NCBI GenBank assembly: GCA_029210725.1
Contig: JARGFM010000006.1
Span: 62,001 to 126,000 of the forward strand
Direction of reading: 5' to 3'
Source of the DNA: Bacteroidales bacterium
Lineage (GTDB): Bacteria > Bacteroidota > Bacteroidia > Bacteroidales > GCA-2748055
DNA: 64,000 nt
The position numbers and the translations under genes are program-made. Below the pieces are notes generated by a model, which worked only from the letters and a program-made list of their open reading frames with translations, ran no database searches and had not been told where the DNA came from. The first letter of the stretch is position 1. Every line of letters starts with the position of its first letter. Shown here in pieces: positions 26,105 to 34,909 of this stretch.

Positions 26105-27880
26105 ATGTCAGAGGTGATTCAGGTGTTGAGTGATGCGGTTGCCAACCAGATCGCAGCGGGAGAGGTGATTCAGCGGCCGGCTTCGGTGGTGAAAGAGTTG
26201 ATGGAAAATTCCGTGGATGCAGGGGCAAGCAGTATCAGGGTAATTATTAAGGATGCCGGTAAGACTCTGATCCAGGTGCTGGATAATGGGACCGGGATGT
26301 CGGAGCTTGATGCCGAACGCTGTTTTGAGCGACATGCCACTTCCAAGATTTCCTGTGCCGAGGATCTATACACCATCCGGACCTGTGGTTTCAGGGGGGA
26401 GGCCCTGGCTTCCATGGCTGCAGTAGCCGAGGTGAGCCTGAAAACCCGTATGAGTAGTGATGAACTGGGTACACAGATTCGCATAGCAGGATCGAAACTT
26501 GAATCGAAGGAAGCCATCCAGGCTCCGGCAGGGTCTAATTTTCAGATCAGGAACCTCTTTTATAATGTCCCGGCCCGGAGGAAATTCCTGAAGAGCGATC
26601 AAACAGAATTGCGCCATATTATCAATGAGTTCAATCATGTGGCTCTGACACACCCGGAGATTTCATTTTCATTAACACACAACCAGTCGGAGATTTTCCG
26701 GCTTCCTGATTCCAACCTGAGGCAAAGAATCGCCGGCATATTTGGAAAATCAACAAACAACCACCTGATTCCCCTGGAATCGGAAACCTCCCTGATCACC
26801 ATCACCGGCTTTATAGGCCTGCCTGAACACGCCAGGAGAACTTACGGGGAACAGTTCTTTTTTGTCAATAACAGGTATATCCGACATCCCTACTTTCACA
26901 AGGCGGTTATGAACGGATATGAGCAGATCCTGGCTGCCGATCATATTCCCTCCTACTTCATCTATTTCACCATCGATCCGGCTCATATTGATGTGAACAT
27001 CCACCCCTCAAAAACAGAGGTCAAATTCGAAGATGAACGCTCCATCTGGATGATACTTCTGGCTTCAGTGAAAAAAGCCATTGGGAAAAACAATTTGTCG
27101 CCCTCCCTGGATTTCGGTATCGAAGGGGTCATCGATATTCCGGTACTCTCCAGGGACACAGAAATCCGGCAACCCTCCATTAATACCAATCCGGGCTATA
27201 ATCCCTTTGCTGATGAAAAAAGCTATGAACGCGGTAAACGCTCAGCTCCATACCTAAATGAACGTTTTGAGGGATGGAACCGGCTTTTTGAACCGGCTGC
27301 GAACAATCAGGGGAGTAAGCAGAAAAACCTTCAGATAAAAAACAAATATATCCTCTCTCCTGTCAAATCAGGTCTGATGCTGATTGATCAGCGCAGGGCC
27401 CACGAAAGAATACTTTACGAACGGCTGCTGCAAGCCCTGGTACAACAAAAGCCATTGGTGCAAAAATCGCTGTTCCCGGAAACCATTACCCTGAATCCGG
27501 CAGACTACCAGGTATGCCTGGAAATGATGGAGAGCATGGAGGCGCTGGGTTTTGATATCCGGGACCTGGGCAATCAGAGTATCGTGGTTCACGGCTTGCC
27601 CTCGGAAATACAACCCACAGCTGCCACCGACACCATTGAGTTGATGATTGAACAGTTCAAAAGTATGCAGGGCCTGAATAAAACGCAGCACGCAGAACGC
27701 GTATCCCGGGCTGCTGCAAAAGCATCGGCTATTCAATATGGAAAGCAGCTTAACGATATGGAAATGCAGGAACTGATCGACCAGTTGTTTGCCTGTTCCA
27801 ACCCGAACTATTCACCTTCCGGTTCCCTGATTGTTAAAATCATTGAACTGGAAGAACTGGATTCTCATTTTAAAGAATAG
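26105..27880 (+). CDS. mutL: DNA mismatch repair protein MutL
   Basis: The 591-residue GHKL ATPase has motifs IAAGEVIQRPASVVKELMENSVDAG, LDNGTGM and TCGFRGEALASMA; the transducer domain includes FFVNNRYIRHP and VDVNIHPSKTEVKF. MutL links MutS recognition to strand incision. The C-terminal endonuclease motif normally reads DQHA(X)2E(X)4E; here residues 428-434 are DQRRAHE, so the metal-site His is replaced by Arg. The distal motif FACSNPNYSPSGS is of the Bacteroidota type. Nicking activity may therefore be reduced or lost. It is the second gene of an operon with two rhomboids downstream. Confidence 0.95.
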   Translation: MSEVIQVLSDAVANQIAAGEVIQRPASVVKELMENSVDAGASSIRVIIKDAGKTLIQVLDNGTGMSELDAERCFERHATSKISCAEDLYTIRTCGFRGEALASMAAVAEVSLKTRMSSDELGTQIRIAGSKLESKEAIQAPAGSNFQIRNLFYNVPARRKFLKSDQTELRHIINEFNHVALTHPEISFSLTHNQSEIFRLPDSNLRQRIAGIFGKSTNNHLIPLESETSLITITGFIGLPEHARRTYGEQFFFVNNRYIRHPYFHKAVMNGYEQILAADHIPSYFIYFTIDPAHIDVNIHPSKTEVKFEDERSIWMILLASVKKAIGKNNLSPSLDFGIEGVIDIPVLSRDTEIRQPSINTNPGYNPFADEKSYERGKRSAPYLNERFEGWNRLFEPAANNQGSKQKNLQIKNKYILSPVKSGLMLIDQRRAHERILYERLLQALVQQKPLVQKSLFPETITLNPADYQVCLEMMESMEALGFDIRDLGNQSIVVHGLPSEIQPTAATDTIELMIEQFKSMQGLNKTQHAERVSRAAAKASAIQYGKQLNDMEMQELIDQLFACSNPNYSPSGSLIVKIIELEELDSHFKE

Positions 27881-27885
27881 ACATT

Positions 27886-28623
27886 ATGAATGGATTTTAT
27901 AGCGGAAGAATGAGTAATACACCCCCGGTTACCAAAAACCTGATCATTATTAATGTAGTCATGCTGTTGGGAACCATGCTTTTTCAGAGTACGGTCAATG
28001 TAAACCTGAATGCGGTTCTGGGTATGTTTTACATTCAGTCGCCCTACTTCGGACCCTGGCAGATCGTCACCCATATGTTTATGCATGGAGGCCTGGGCCA
28101 TATCTTTTTTAATATGTATGCCCTTTGGATCTTCGGAAAAACCCTGGAGAGCGTATGGGGCAGCAAACGCTTCCTGATCTATTATCTGGCAACGGGACTG
28201 GGGGCCGCCTTTTTTCATCAACTGGTCAATTATATCCAGTTTGCCCCCGATATTGCAGCTCTGAAAGATGCCTACTCGGCAGACCGCATTAACCACGCGC
28301 TGCTGAATGAGATATTACAGCCAGGTAATCCCTTTTATCAGATCGGCCGGGAACTGATCAGGCCAACGGTTGGAGCCTCAGGTGCCGTTTATGGCGTTTT
28401 GCTCGCCTTTGGGATGCTGTTCCCCAATACCCCCCTCTTTATTATGTTCATTCCGATACCCATCAAGGCCAAATGGCTGGTGATCGGATTCGGAGCTCTC
28501 GAACTATTTCTGGGGATCACCCAGAGCGGAGGAAATATCGCACACTTCGCTCACCTGGGTGGTATGATTTTTGGGTTCTTCTTAATCAGATACTGGAATA
28601 AGTTTACAAATAATTTCTACTAA
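27886..28623 (+). CDS. Rhomboid-family intramembrane serine protease
   Basis: The 245-residue, six-helix protein has the rhomboid L1 motif HMFMHGGLGHIFFNMYALW, the catalytic serine in GASGAVYGVLLAFG near 165 and the catalytic His in HFAHLGGMIFG near 225. It should cleave transmembrane substrates within the inner membrane. It lies 5 bp after mutL and is followed by a second rhomboid gene. The 60-residue insertion between helices 2 and 4 (LKDAYSADRINHALLNE) seems to be a Bacteroidota feature. Confidence 0.9.
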   Translation: MNGFYSGRMSNTPPVTKNLIIINVVMLLGTMLFQSTVNVNLNAVLGMFYIQSPYFGPWQIVTHMFMHGGLGHIFFNMYALWIFGKTLESVWGSKRFLIYYLATGLGAAFFHQLVNYIQFAPDIAALKDAYSADRINHALLNEILQPGNPFYQIGRELIRPTVGASGAVYGVLLAFGMLFPNTPLFIMFIPIPIKAKWLVIGFGALELFLGITQSGGNIAHFAHLGGMIFGFFLIRYWNKFTNNFY

Positions 28624-28635
28624 CTTCGTGATTAA

Positions 28636-29547
28636 ATGAGCATTATTGACGAAATAAAAGATTCGTTCCGAAAAGGATCCACCCTGAGCAAGCTGATCTA
28701 TCTCAATCTGGGGCTCTTTCTGGCAGTACAAATTGTCAGGATTGTACTTTTTTTGTCAAATGCTTATGAACTCTTTCCCGCTTTTCTGAACTACCTGGCC
28801 GTTCCTGCCAATCTGGAAGTACTTGCACACCGTCCATGGACCCTCGTTACCTACATGTTTCTGCATGTGGATTTTATTCATATTCTCTTTAACCTCTTGT
28901 GGTTATACTGGTTCGGCACCATCTTTATGCAGGAGCTCGGACTTAAGAAATTACTCAGCACCTACTTGCTGGGCGGACTGGCCGGAGGAATACTGTATGT
29001 GGTCTTCTATAATCTTTTCCCGGTCTTCGAGAGCGTAAGAGATGAATCCATCGCCCTGGGGGCTTCCGCTTCTGTGATGGCCGTGGTTGTTGCCACTGCC
29101 ACCTACCAGCCTGAGCGCCGAATGCATCTTATACTGATTGGACCGGTAAAAATTATATACATCGCCCTGTTCATGTTTATTTTTACCTCCCTGGTTGACT
29201 TTTCAGTGAATACCGGAGGAAAGATTGCACATATTGGGGGCGCTTTAGCAGGATTCCTGTTTGCACATTATTACCGGAGAGGGAAGGACCTTACCAGGGG
29301 ATTTGACCGGAGCATGGACAGAGTGGCCACCTGGTTTAAACCGGGCAGGGATAACCTGAAAGTCACTTATAAGCGTAGCGCTGATCAGAAGCCTCCGGCA
29401 GACGATCTTCTTTATAATAAACAAAAGGTGGAAGAGCAGAAAGAGATCGATAAGATCCTGGACAAGATCTCCAAGGCCGGGTACGACAGTCTCTCATCCA
29501 GAGAAAAAGAATTGCTCTTTAAAATGAGTGATAAGAAAAAGTCGTGA
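28636..29547 (+). CDS. Second rhomboid-family protein with basic C-terminal tail
   Basis: The 303-residue protein has rhomboid helices (HVDFIHILFNLLWLYWFG, LLGGLAGGILYVVFYN), a GASAS active-site loop (ALGASASVMAVVVA) with the catalytic serine position retained, and the catalytic His in IAHIGGALAGFLFAHYY. A hydrophilic C-terminal tail of about 80 residues (RAADQ-like, Lys/Asp rich) follows. It differs clearly from the preceding rhomboid, so the two are not a recent duplication. The stop overlaps the GTG start of the downstream EEP gene by 4 bp. Confidence 0.88.
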   Translation: MSIIDEIKDSFRKGSTLSKLIYLNLGLFLAVQIVRIVLFLSNAYELFPAFLNYLAVPANLEVLAHRPWTLVTYMFLHVDFIHILFNLLWLYWFGTIFMQELGLKKLLSTYLLGGLAGGILYVVFYNLFPVFESVRDESIALGASASVMAVVVATATYQPERRMHLILIGPVKIIYIALFMFIFTSLVDFSVNTGGKIAHIGGALAGFLFAHYYRRGKDLTRGFDRSMDRVATWFKPGRDNLKVTYKRSADQKPPADDLLYNKQKVEEQKEIDKILDKISKAGYDSLSSREKELLFKMSDKKKS

Positions 29548-30659
29548 GTAAGTTTACTGACAAAGTCATTGTGATCCTGAATATCCTGGCTGCCATGGCC
29601 ATGTTGCTGGCTTATCTGGCTCCTCTGGTAAACCCGGCCAGAGTGATGTTCCCCGCTCTCTTCGGACTGGCCTATCCCTATCTCCTGATCGTGCACCTGG
29701 CCTTTCTCTGTTTCTGGCTGATCAGGCTGAAAAGAGAGATTTTTATCTCAGTCGTAGTTATTTTTTTGGGATGGAACCACTTAAATAATCTTATTCCTCT
29801 TCATATAAGATCTTCTGAGATTCCTGTAAATGCTGATCAGGACCGGTTCTTCAAGGTTCTTTCCTACAACGTGCGGGGATTTGATATTTATCAATGGAGC
29901 AAAGATCCTGAAGCAAAGAAGGAGATTTTTGAATTTCTGCAGAAACAGGAAGCTCAGCTGGTTTGTTTCCAGGAATATTATACCTCATCAGAACCAGGAC
30001 AGAGGGATAAGGATATTTCCGGACAGCTCAGTTCTCTTCCAAATCACGCCGTATACTATACGGGCGATCCTGCCAACAGGAAGGGATTCGGGATTGCTAC
30101 TTACAGCAGCTATCCGATCATTAAGAAAAGCCGGATCCCGTTTTCCTCCTCCTTTAATGCAGCCATGTATACCGATATCCTGGTCCATTCGGATACCATC
30201 CGGGTCTTCAATATTCATTTACAGTCTATCAATTTCCAGCAGGATAACTATGCCTTTTTGGATACTGCCCGGCTTAAATACAACAATGAGCAGATGAACG
30301 AAATCCGCGCCATTGGTTCACGTTTAAAAACAGCATTCTCCATGCGGGCCGAACAGGCCCAGGTGATATCCAGCTATATCAGAGATTCCCCGCACCCGGT
30401 TATAGTCCTGGGTGATTTTAATGATACCCCCCAATCCTACGCCTACAGGAAGATCAGGAAAGGTCTGAACGATGCCTTCAGAAAATCGGGGCGTGGCTTT
30501 GGAAATACCTATTCGGGAGAACTCCCCTCTTTTCGAATCGACTACATCATGTATGGGCCTTCTTTTCTATCCTCCGATTTCAAAAGGATCAAGACCGACC
30601 ATTCCGATCACTACCCCATCTCCACCCTGCTCTTTATGCAGGATGAATTGATCCCCTGA
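29544..30659 (+). CDS. Membrane-anchored endonuclease/exonuclease/phosphatase-family protein
   Basis: The 371-residue protein begins at GTG 29544, overlapping the rhomboid gene. Three hydrophobic N-terminal segments (about 1-95) precede an EEP catalytic domain with LSYNVRGFD, VCFQEYY (metal Glu), VLGDFNDTPQS (D-N) and TDHSDHYPI (catalytic Asp-His). Members hydrolyse phosphodiester bonds in nucleic acids, lipids or phosphoinositides. The membrane tethering favours an envelope substrate over DNA repair, but the substrate is not visible. Its 3' end overlaps the convergent DUF434 gene by 26 bp. Confidence 0.88.
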   Translation: MSKFTDKVIVILNILAAMAMLLAYLAPLVNPARVMFPALFGLAYPYLLIVHLAFLCFWLIRLKREIFISVVVIFLGWNHLNNLIPLHIRSSEIPVNADQDRFFKVLSYNVRGFDIYQWSKDPEAKKEIFEFLQKQEAQLVCFQEYYTSSEPGQRDKDISGQLSSLPNHAVYYTGDPANRKGFGIATYSSYPIIKKSRIPFSSSFNAAMYTDILVHSDTIRVFNIHLQSINFQQDNYAFLDTARLKYNNEQMNEIRAIGSRLKTAFSMRAEQAQVISSYIRDSPHPVIVLGDFNDTPQSYAYRKIRKGLNDAFRKSGRGFGNTYSGELPSFRIDYIMYGPSFLSSDFKRIKTDHSDHYPISTLLFMQDELIP

Positions 30660-31320
30660 TCACCTGAGGAAAATCGGACTGGAAAAAATGGTAAAGGAGA
30701 AACCTGGGTAAATCTATCACCCGGCCCGGGTACTGGTCCATGATCGCTCCATCGGAAGTGCAGATGGCATCGCTGTTCTCCTGTTTAAGTACCTGATCCG
30801 GTGAAGGTACTGTATGAGCATCTCCTTCAATTCCCATCTTCATCATCTCCATACAAAGCTCTGCGGACAGCCGTCCGCTATGAGATACCGGTTCGTCCAG
30901 GTAATGAATATAGGTGGCATCAGGCCACATTTTCAGCACTTCAAGCATCATGGATACCGATCTGGAAAACACGGATTTATTAATAATCCTGCCATGCATC
31001 TCCCCTGCATCCCGCAAGATTCCGTCATTGCTTAAAAACAATGGTCTGCCCAGCAGGTAGTTATTTATGGTGAAGAGGACATTGTAGGTATCTATCAGGA
31101 CAAGATCCCCTTTTTTCACTATTCCCAATTTATTGCGTCGAAGCACGGCCTGTTCGGCTGGAACCACTCCCCTGTAAAGAATCTGACGCATATCGCGGGG
31201 CAACATGAATTTGTCGCCCACCAGTTTTAATGCACTTTTCTGCGGATATGCTTTTGAAAGGAGCCACAAATACTCCTCCGCTGCCTGAAATAGAAAATCC
31301 GGGAAGGTGCTGCTCATCAT
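30634..31320 (-). CDS. DUF434 domain protein (PIN-like fold)
   Basis: The 228-residue cytosolic protein has the conserved core DLVLIDTYNVLFTINNYLLGRPLFLSNDGILRDAGEMHG (split here for reading: DLVLIDTYNVLFTI and GRPLFLSNDGILRD), as in DUF434 proteins known mainly from archaea and scattered bacteria. The pattern of Asp residues suggests a PIN-like metal site, so a nuclease is conceivable. No activity is established. The gene is isolated and convergent with the EEP gene, sharing 26 bp of opposite-strand coding sequence. Confidence 0.7.
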   Translation of the reverse strand: MMSSTFPDFLFQAAEEYLWLLSKAYPQKSALKLVGDKFMLPRDMRQILYRGVVPAEQAVLRRNKLGIVKKGDLVLIDTYNVLFTINNYLLGRPLFLSNDGILRDAGEMHGRIINKSVFSRSVSMMLEVLKMWPDATYIHYLDEPVSHSGRLSAELCMEMMKMGIEGDAHTVPSPDQVLKQENSDAICTSDGAIMDQYPGRVIDLPRFLLYHFFQSDFPQVIRGSIHPA

Positions 31321-31454
31321 TCAAAATTACGATAAAACAGGTCATAAAGCTGATTAACAAGCGTATAGAGTTATTAACAAATCTTATAAGGCACAAATTC
31401 AGGGTTATAGGATTTTACTTATCTTTAATCATGAAGAACTAATACGCAATCATC

Positions 31455-31901
31455 ATGAAGAACCTGATCGGAATTATTTTACTGGGATTGATGGTATCCT
31501 CCTGCAATTTATTTCAAAAACCATCCATGACTCAAGAACAGATTGATGAAATGCTTGCCGAAAATGAAGCGCTTAAAGCCCAGGCCAAAAGCAGCAAAGA
31601 CCTGGCAGACCAACTTGCTCTTGCCAGAATGCAGGCAGATGAGGCCATGCTTAAACTGGCTGACTGTGAAGGAGGAAATTCGAAAGTTCATATCATCGTC
31701 GGTGCCTTCAAGACCTCTTCATACGCAGATGACTACGCAGTAAAAATGAAAGACCAGGGGTATGCGGGCCGAATTATTGCCGGCCCCTATAGTTTCAACC
31801 TGGTCACCTCCGGATCCTATAATTCGGTAAAAGCTGCTCTCCAGGATCTGAAGCCCGTTCGCGATAATGTGATCGAAACTGCCTGGATCTATATCGAATA
31901 A
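31455..31901 (+). CDS. SPOR-domain-like lipoprotein
   Basis: The 148-residue lipoprotein has a type II signal ending VSSCNLF (Cys near 17). A short coiled-coil region (QEQIDEMLAENEALKAQAKSSKDLADQLALA) extends to about residue 75, followed by a SPOR-like fold (KVHIIVGAFKTSSYADDYAVKMKDQGYAG...). SPOR domains bind denuded glycan strands of peptidoglycan at division sites. The fold is inferred from pattern and length. It stands alone between two genes of opposite direction. Confidence 0.75.
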   Translation: MKNLIGIILLGLMVSSCNLFQKPSMTQEQIDEMLAENEALKAQAKSSKDLADQLALARMQADEAMLKLADCEGGNSKVHIIVGAFKTSSYADDYAVKMKDQGYAGRIIAGPYSFNLVTSGSYNSVKAALQDLKPVRDNVIETAWIYIE

Positions 31902-31946
31902 GCAAGCTTCGGAAAAGCTACAGTCGCCTCAGATTCCACTCAGGAA

Positions 31947-33152
31947 TTAAGAGCCGCTCATAATAAAGAGGGGCTGAAATTCAAAACTTTTGAAGTGAGG
32001 TCTTAAACGATCTGTATTGTAATGCTTTTTCACATCCACCAGTTTCTTCGTGCTGGTTACCACATCGATGGGAGCGTTGTCGTAACGGCCATTTCTCAGG
32101 ACAACCAGCCTTCCGTGAATTCCTTTTAATATCAGATCCAGTGCAAGATTTCCATACGCCATGGGAACAATGGAGTCTATCGCATCCGGATCCCCCCCGC
32201 GAACCAGGTAACCCAGGTGCTGGTTGATGATACTGATAGTTAGCCCATGATTAAATTTCGCCGACTTTTGTTTAATCAAATCGGCGACCGTGTTGCCAAT
32301 TCCGCCCAGCTTTGCATGACCATAGGCATCTTTCTCCCCATTTTTAAACATCATCGTTTCCATCCCCTGGAAAGTGGCCCCCTCTGAAACAAGTACCACG
32401 GAATAGTTGCTGGGATTCTGAAAACGGTCCTCCACCAAAAGCTCGGTCAGGTGCTCGATATCAAACTGGTATTCGGGTATAACACAGCGATTTGCGGCAC
32501 CTGCCATCGTCGGGATCATGGCCGTAAAACCGGCATACCTTCCAAATACCTCCAGGACCAGTATCCGTTCATGTGAACCGGCCGAGGTTCGTAAGGTATT
32601 GGTCATATTAATGGTGCGGGTAACGCAGGTGCTGAAGCCGATGCAATAGTCGGTGCCCGGAACATCATTATCCATGGTCTTGGGTATGGCAATGACCTTA
32701 AAGCCCTCTTTGTATAGGCGAACCCCGTAACTCAGCGTGTCATCGCCACCAATGGGTATCAGATAGTCAATGCCCAGATAGTCGAGGTTCTTCAGTACTT
32801 CCGGAGTCAGATCGTTGCTCTCTTTCTTATATTTATCCTTCAGATGAGAAGGCACTGACTCAAACTTTATCCTGCTGGGATTTACTCTGGATGTATGTAG
32901 AAAGGTACCACCGGTCCGACCTGCCTTGTTCACAATCTGCTCGGTCAGAACCATAAAGTGTTCACTGTTATCCGCATTCTTATCCCGGATGATCTCTGTA
33001 ATGCCCGACCAGCCTTTTCGAAGTCCGATAACCTGGTATCCCTCCCGGAGGGCACGAATAGTAACCGCGCGAATAGCCGGATTTAAACCCGGTACATCAC
33101 CACCCCCGGTTAGTATTCCAATGGTTCCTTTTTTCCTGTTCCCCTGCGCCAT
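31947..33152 (-). CDS. 6-phosphofructokinase, pyrophosphate-dependent type
   Basis: The 401-residue PFK-A superfamily protein phosphorylates fructose 6-phosphate. The nucleotide-site motif is PIGGDDTLSYG with Asp where ATP-PFKs have Gly, and the catalytic segment is IPKTMDNDVPGTDY with Lys where ATP enzymes usually have Gly. Together these are the signature of PPi-dependent enzymes, so the reaction is probably reversible. GFGRYAG-like sugar-site sequence is present (VFGRYAGFTAM). It lies 60 bp downstream of a paralog on the same strand. The residue reading is direct; the donor assignment is established for the family, not measured here. Confidence 0.9.
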   Translation of the reverse strand: MAQGNRKKGTIGILTGGGDVPGLNPAIRAVTIRALREGYQVIGLRKGWSGITEIIRDKNADNSEHFMVLTEQIVNKAGRTGGTFLHTSRVNPSRIKFESVPSHLKDKYKKESNDLTPEVLKNLDYLGIDYLIPIGGDDTLSYGVRLYKEGFKVIAIPKTMDNDVPGTDYCIGFSTCVTRTINMTNTLRTSAGSHERILVLEVFGRYAGFTAMIPTMAGAANRCVIPEYQFDIEHLTELLVEDRFQNPSNYSVVLVSEGATFQGMETMMFKNGEKDAYGHAKLGGIGNTVADLIKQKSAKFNHGLTISIINQHLGYLVRGGDPDAIDSIVPMAYGNLALDLILKGIHGRLVVLRNGRYDNAPIDVVTSTKKLVDVKKHYNTDRLRPHFKSFEFQPLFIMSGS

Positions 33153-33212
33153 GATTTTTCTTTTAAAATTAAAAGATTAATTGATATAAATCAACGACAC
33201 CGGCAGTGGGTA

Positions 33213-34436
33213 CTACATATCCCAGTTAAGGATCTTCATAAAGTCATAGTCTTCAGGATTCTTCACATACTTTTTTGCAGCCCTGTAATCCTCTTTGATA
33301 ATGTAATGCAGATTGTTCCTGAAGATTACCTGCACAGATTCGGATTCAATATTCACCAGTCGGGGCTTCACCTTGCCATTTTCATCCTCTACATCTTTGA
33401 GGTAGAGCGGGGTAATATTGCCTCCGCGGTCAATAGTGGTCATGCAGCCTGTTTCTCCCTTTTCAAAAAGGCTGTAAACACCCAAACCCAGCCTGGTGGC
33501 ATAGGAAAGGTCATAGGCAATGGGCCTGCAACAGCGCAGTTCGTACCCGATCTCTTCAGGCCGGCTTTTCACGGTAATCCTCAAACCTTTAAGATGTTGC
33601 TGGGTAAGCATATTAAAAATGTGTGATTTACTTACATTCCCGAGCTCGGGATGACCATGCTCGTCGTAAGTGAAGTTAACGCCGGTCGCAATAATTTCCT
33701 CGTCACTCATAAAATGGAAAACACCCTCGCTGATCATGGCCACCCCATAATCGATACCCAGGATTCTGCGCTTAACCATGGAAGAAATCACCATCCTGGT
33801 AATCTTATCAAAGGTCATCTTGGTCTTATTGAACATCTCGGGGATGATAATCATGGGGTAGTGACAGGCGGTTCCGATTCCGAATGCCAGGTGCCCGGCT
33901 TCACGTCCCATCGCACTGACCACAAACCAGTTTCCACTGGTGCGGGCATCCTCATAAATGGTCGTGGATAGACGCACCCCCTCTTCCTTGGCAGAATGGT
34001 ATCCAAAAGTAGGCGTCCCCTCCGGCAGCGGCAGGTCATTATCTATGGTCTTGGGTACATGAATGTTTTTCACGTCCATTTTCTGTTTGGCCAGGAACTT
34101 GGCCAGGCGGTTGGCGGTTGAAGCCGTATCATCTCCCCCGATGGTCACCAGAAGCTTTACATTGTTCTTTTTAAAGAAATCCACTTTAAACTCATCATCC
34201 TTCGGTTTATACCGGCTCATTTTCAAGGCAGAGCCTCCCCTGCTGTAAATCTGATCGGCATATTCAAAATCGAGATATTCAAAAGAAGGTTCCTCGGAAA
34301 ACAGACTTTTATACCCTCCGTTTATTCCAAGTACATTGTATCCATTCTTATTAAATATCTTAGTCACAGAACTGATGACAGTGTTGATTCCGGGTGCAGG
34401 TCCGCCTGCGCAAAGTATAGCAACAGCTTCTTTCAT
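33213..34436 (-). CDS. 6-phosphofructokinase, pyrophosphate-dependent type (second copy)
   Basis: This 407-residue PFK-A family protein starts AVAILCAGGPAPGINTVISS. It carries VTIGGDDTAST and VPKTIDNDLPLPEG, again the Asp and Lys associated with PPi as donor. VVSAMGREAGHLAFGIG forms the substrate region. It is only distantly similar to the adjacent copy, indicating an ancient paralog pair rather than a recent duplication. As the upstream gene of the pair, it is probably transcribed from the region before 34436. Whether both act in glycolysis or one in the reverse direction cannot be told. Confidence 0.9.
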   Translation of the reverse strand: MKEAVAILCAGGPAPGINTVISSVTKIFNKNGYNVLGINGGYKSLFSEEPSFEYLDFEYADQIYSRGGSALKMSRYKPKDDEFKVDFFKKNNVKLLVTIGGDDTASTANRLAKFLAKQKMDVKNIHVPKTIDNDLPLPEGTPTFGYHSAKEEGVRLSTTIYEDARTSGNWFVVSAMGREAGHLAFGIGTACHYPMIIIPEMFNKTKMTFDKITRMVISSMVKRRILGIDYGVAMISEGVFHFMSDEEIIATGVNFTYDEHGHPELGNVSKSHIFNMLTQQHLKGLRITVKSRPEEIGYELRCCRPIAYDLSYATRLGLGVYSLFEKGETGCMTTIDRGGNITPLYLKDVEDENGKVKPRLVNIESESVQVIFRNNLHYIIKEDYRAAKKYVKNPEDYDFMKILNWDM

Positions 34437-34558
34437 GATAACAATTTGTAATTGAATTATAGGATTAACTGATTAACTGGAAAATTGCGCCGTGAAATTA
34501 AGCAAAATTGAAATGAATTCCAGTAAAGAAATGATCTAAATTACTCCCTAATTATTCT

Positions 34559-34566
34559 TAATTTTG
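34559..34566 (+). promoter_or_regulatory. Candidate -7 element of the yidD-znu operon
   Basis: TAATTTTG exactly fits TAnnTTTG and lies 19 nt before the yidD ATG. No clear -33 TTG is visible. Confidence 0.35.
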
Positions 34567-34585
34567 CCTGAATTTCAGTTGGCCT

Positions 34586-34909
34586 ATGAGCAGCTTATCA
34601 AGTCTTTCGGAGCGGATAAATGACTTTTTCCTGGTGAAGTGGGTCCGGTGGTTTTTGGTAGCCCTGCTAAGCACTCCTGTAAAAATTTACCAGTGGATCA
34701 TTTCTCCGGCACTTCCAAAAACCTGCCGGTACTATCCCACCTGTTCCGAGTATGCCCTCGAAGCCCTGAAAATTCATGGCCCCGTAAAGGGGCTGATTCT
34801 GGGAACAAAAAGAATCCTGAGTTGTCATCCATGGGGTGGTCACGGACATGATCCTGTGCCGCCCAAAGGCACTTCGCTTTTTAAAATATTTAAACCGGGT
34901 AATCCATGA
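34586..34909 (+). CDS. yidD: YidD membrane protein insertion efficiency factor
   Basis: The 107-residue protein contains the family core [31 protein letters not shown] (core residues [11 protein letters not shown], with three-residue spacing between Cys) and [17 protein letters not shown]. YidD is a small membrane-associated protein that helps YidC-dependent insertion. An amphipathic N-terminal region of about 30 residues precedes the core. The stop overlaps the znuA ATG by 4 bp, making it the first gene of the operon. Confidence 0.93.
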   Translation: MSSLSSLSERINDFFLVKWVRWFLVALLSTPVKIYQWIISPALPKTCRYYPTCSEYALEALKIHGPVKGLILGTKRILSCHPWGGHGHDPVPPKGTSLFKIFKPGNP

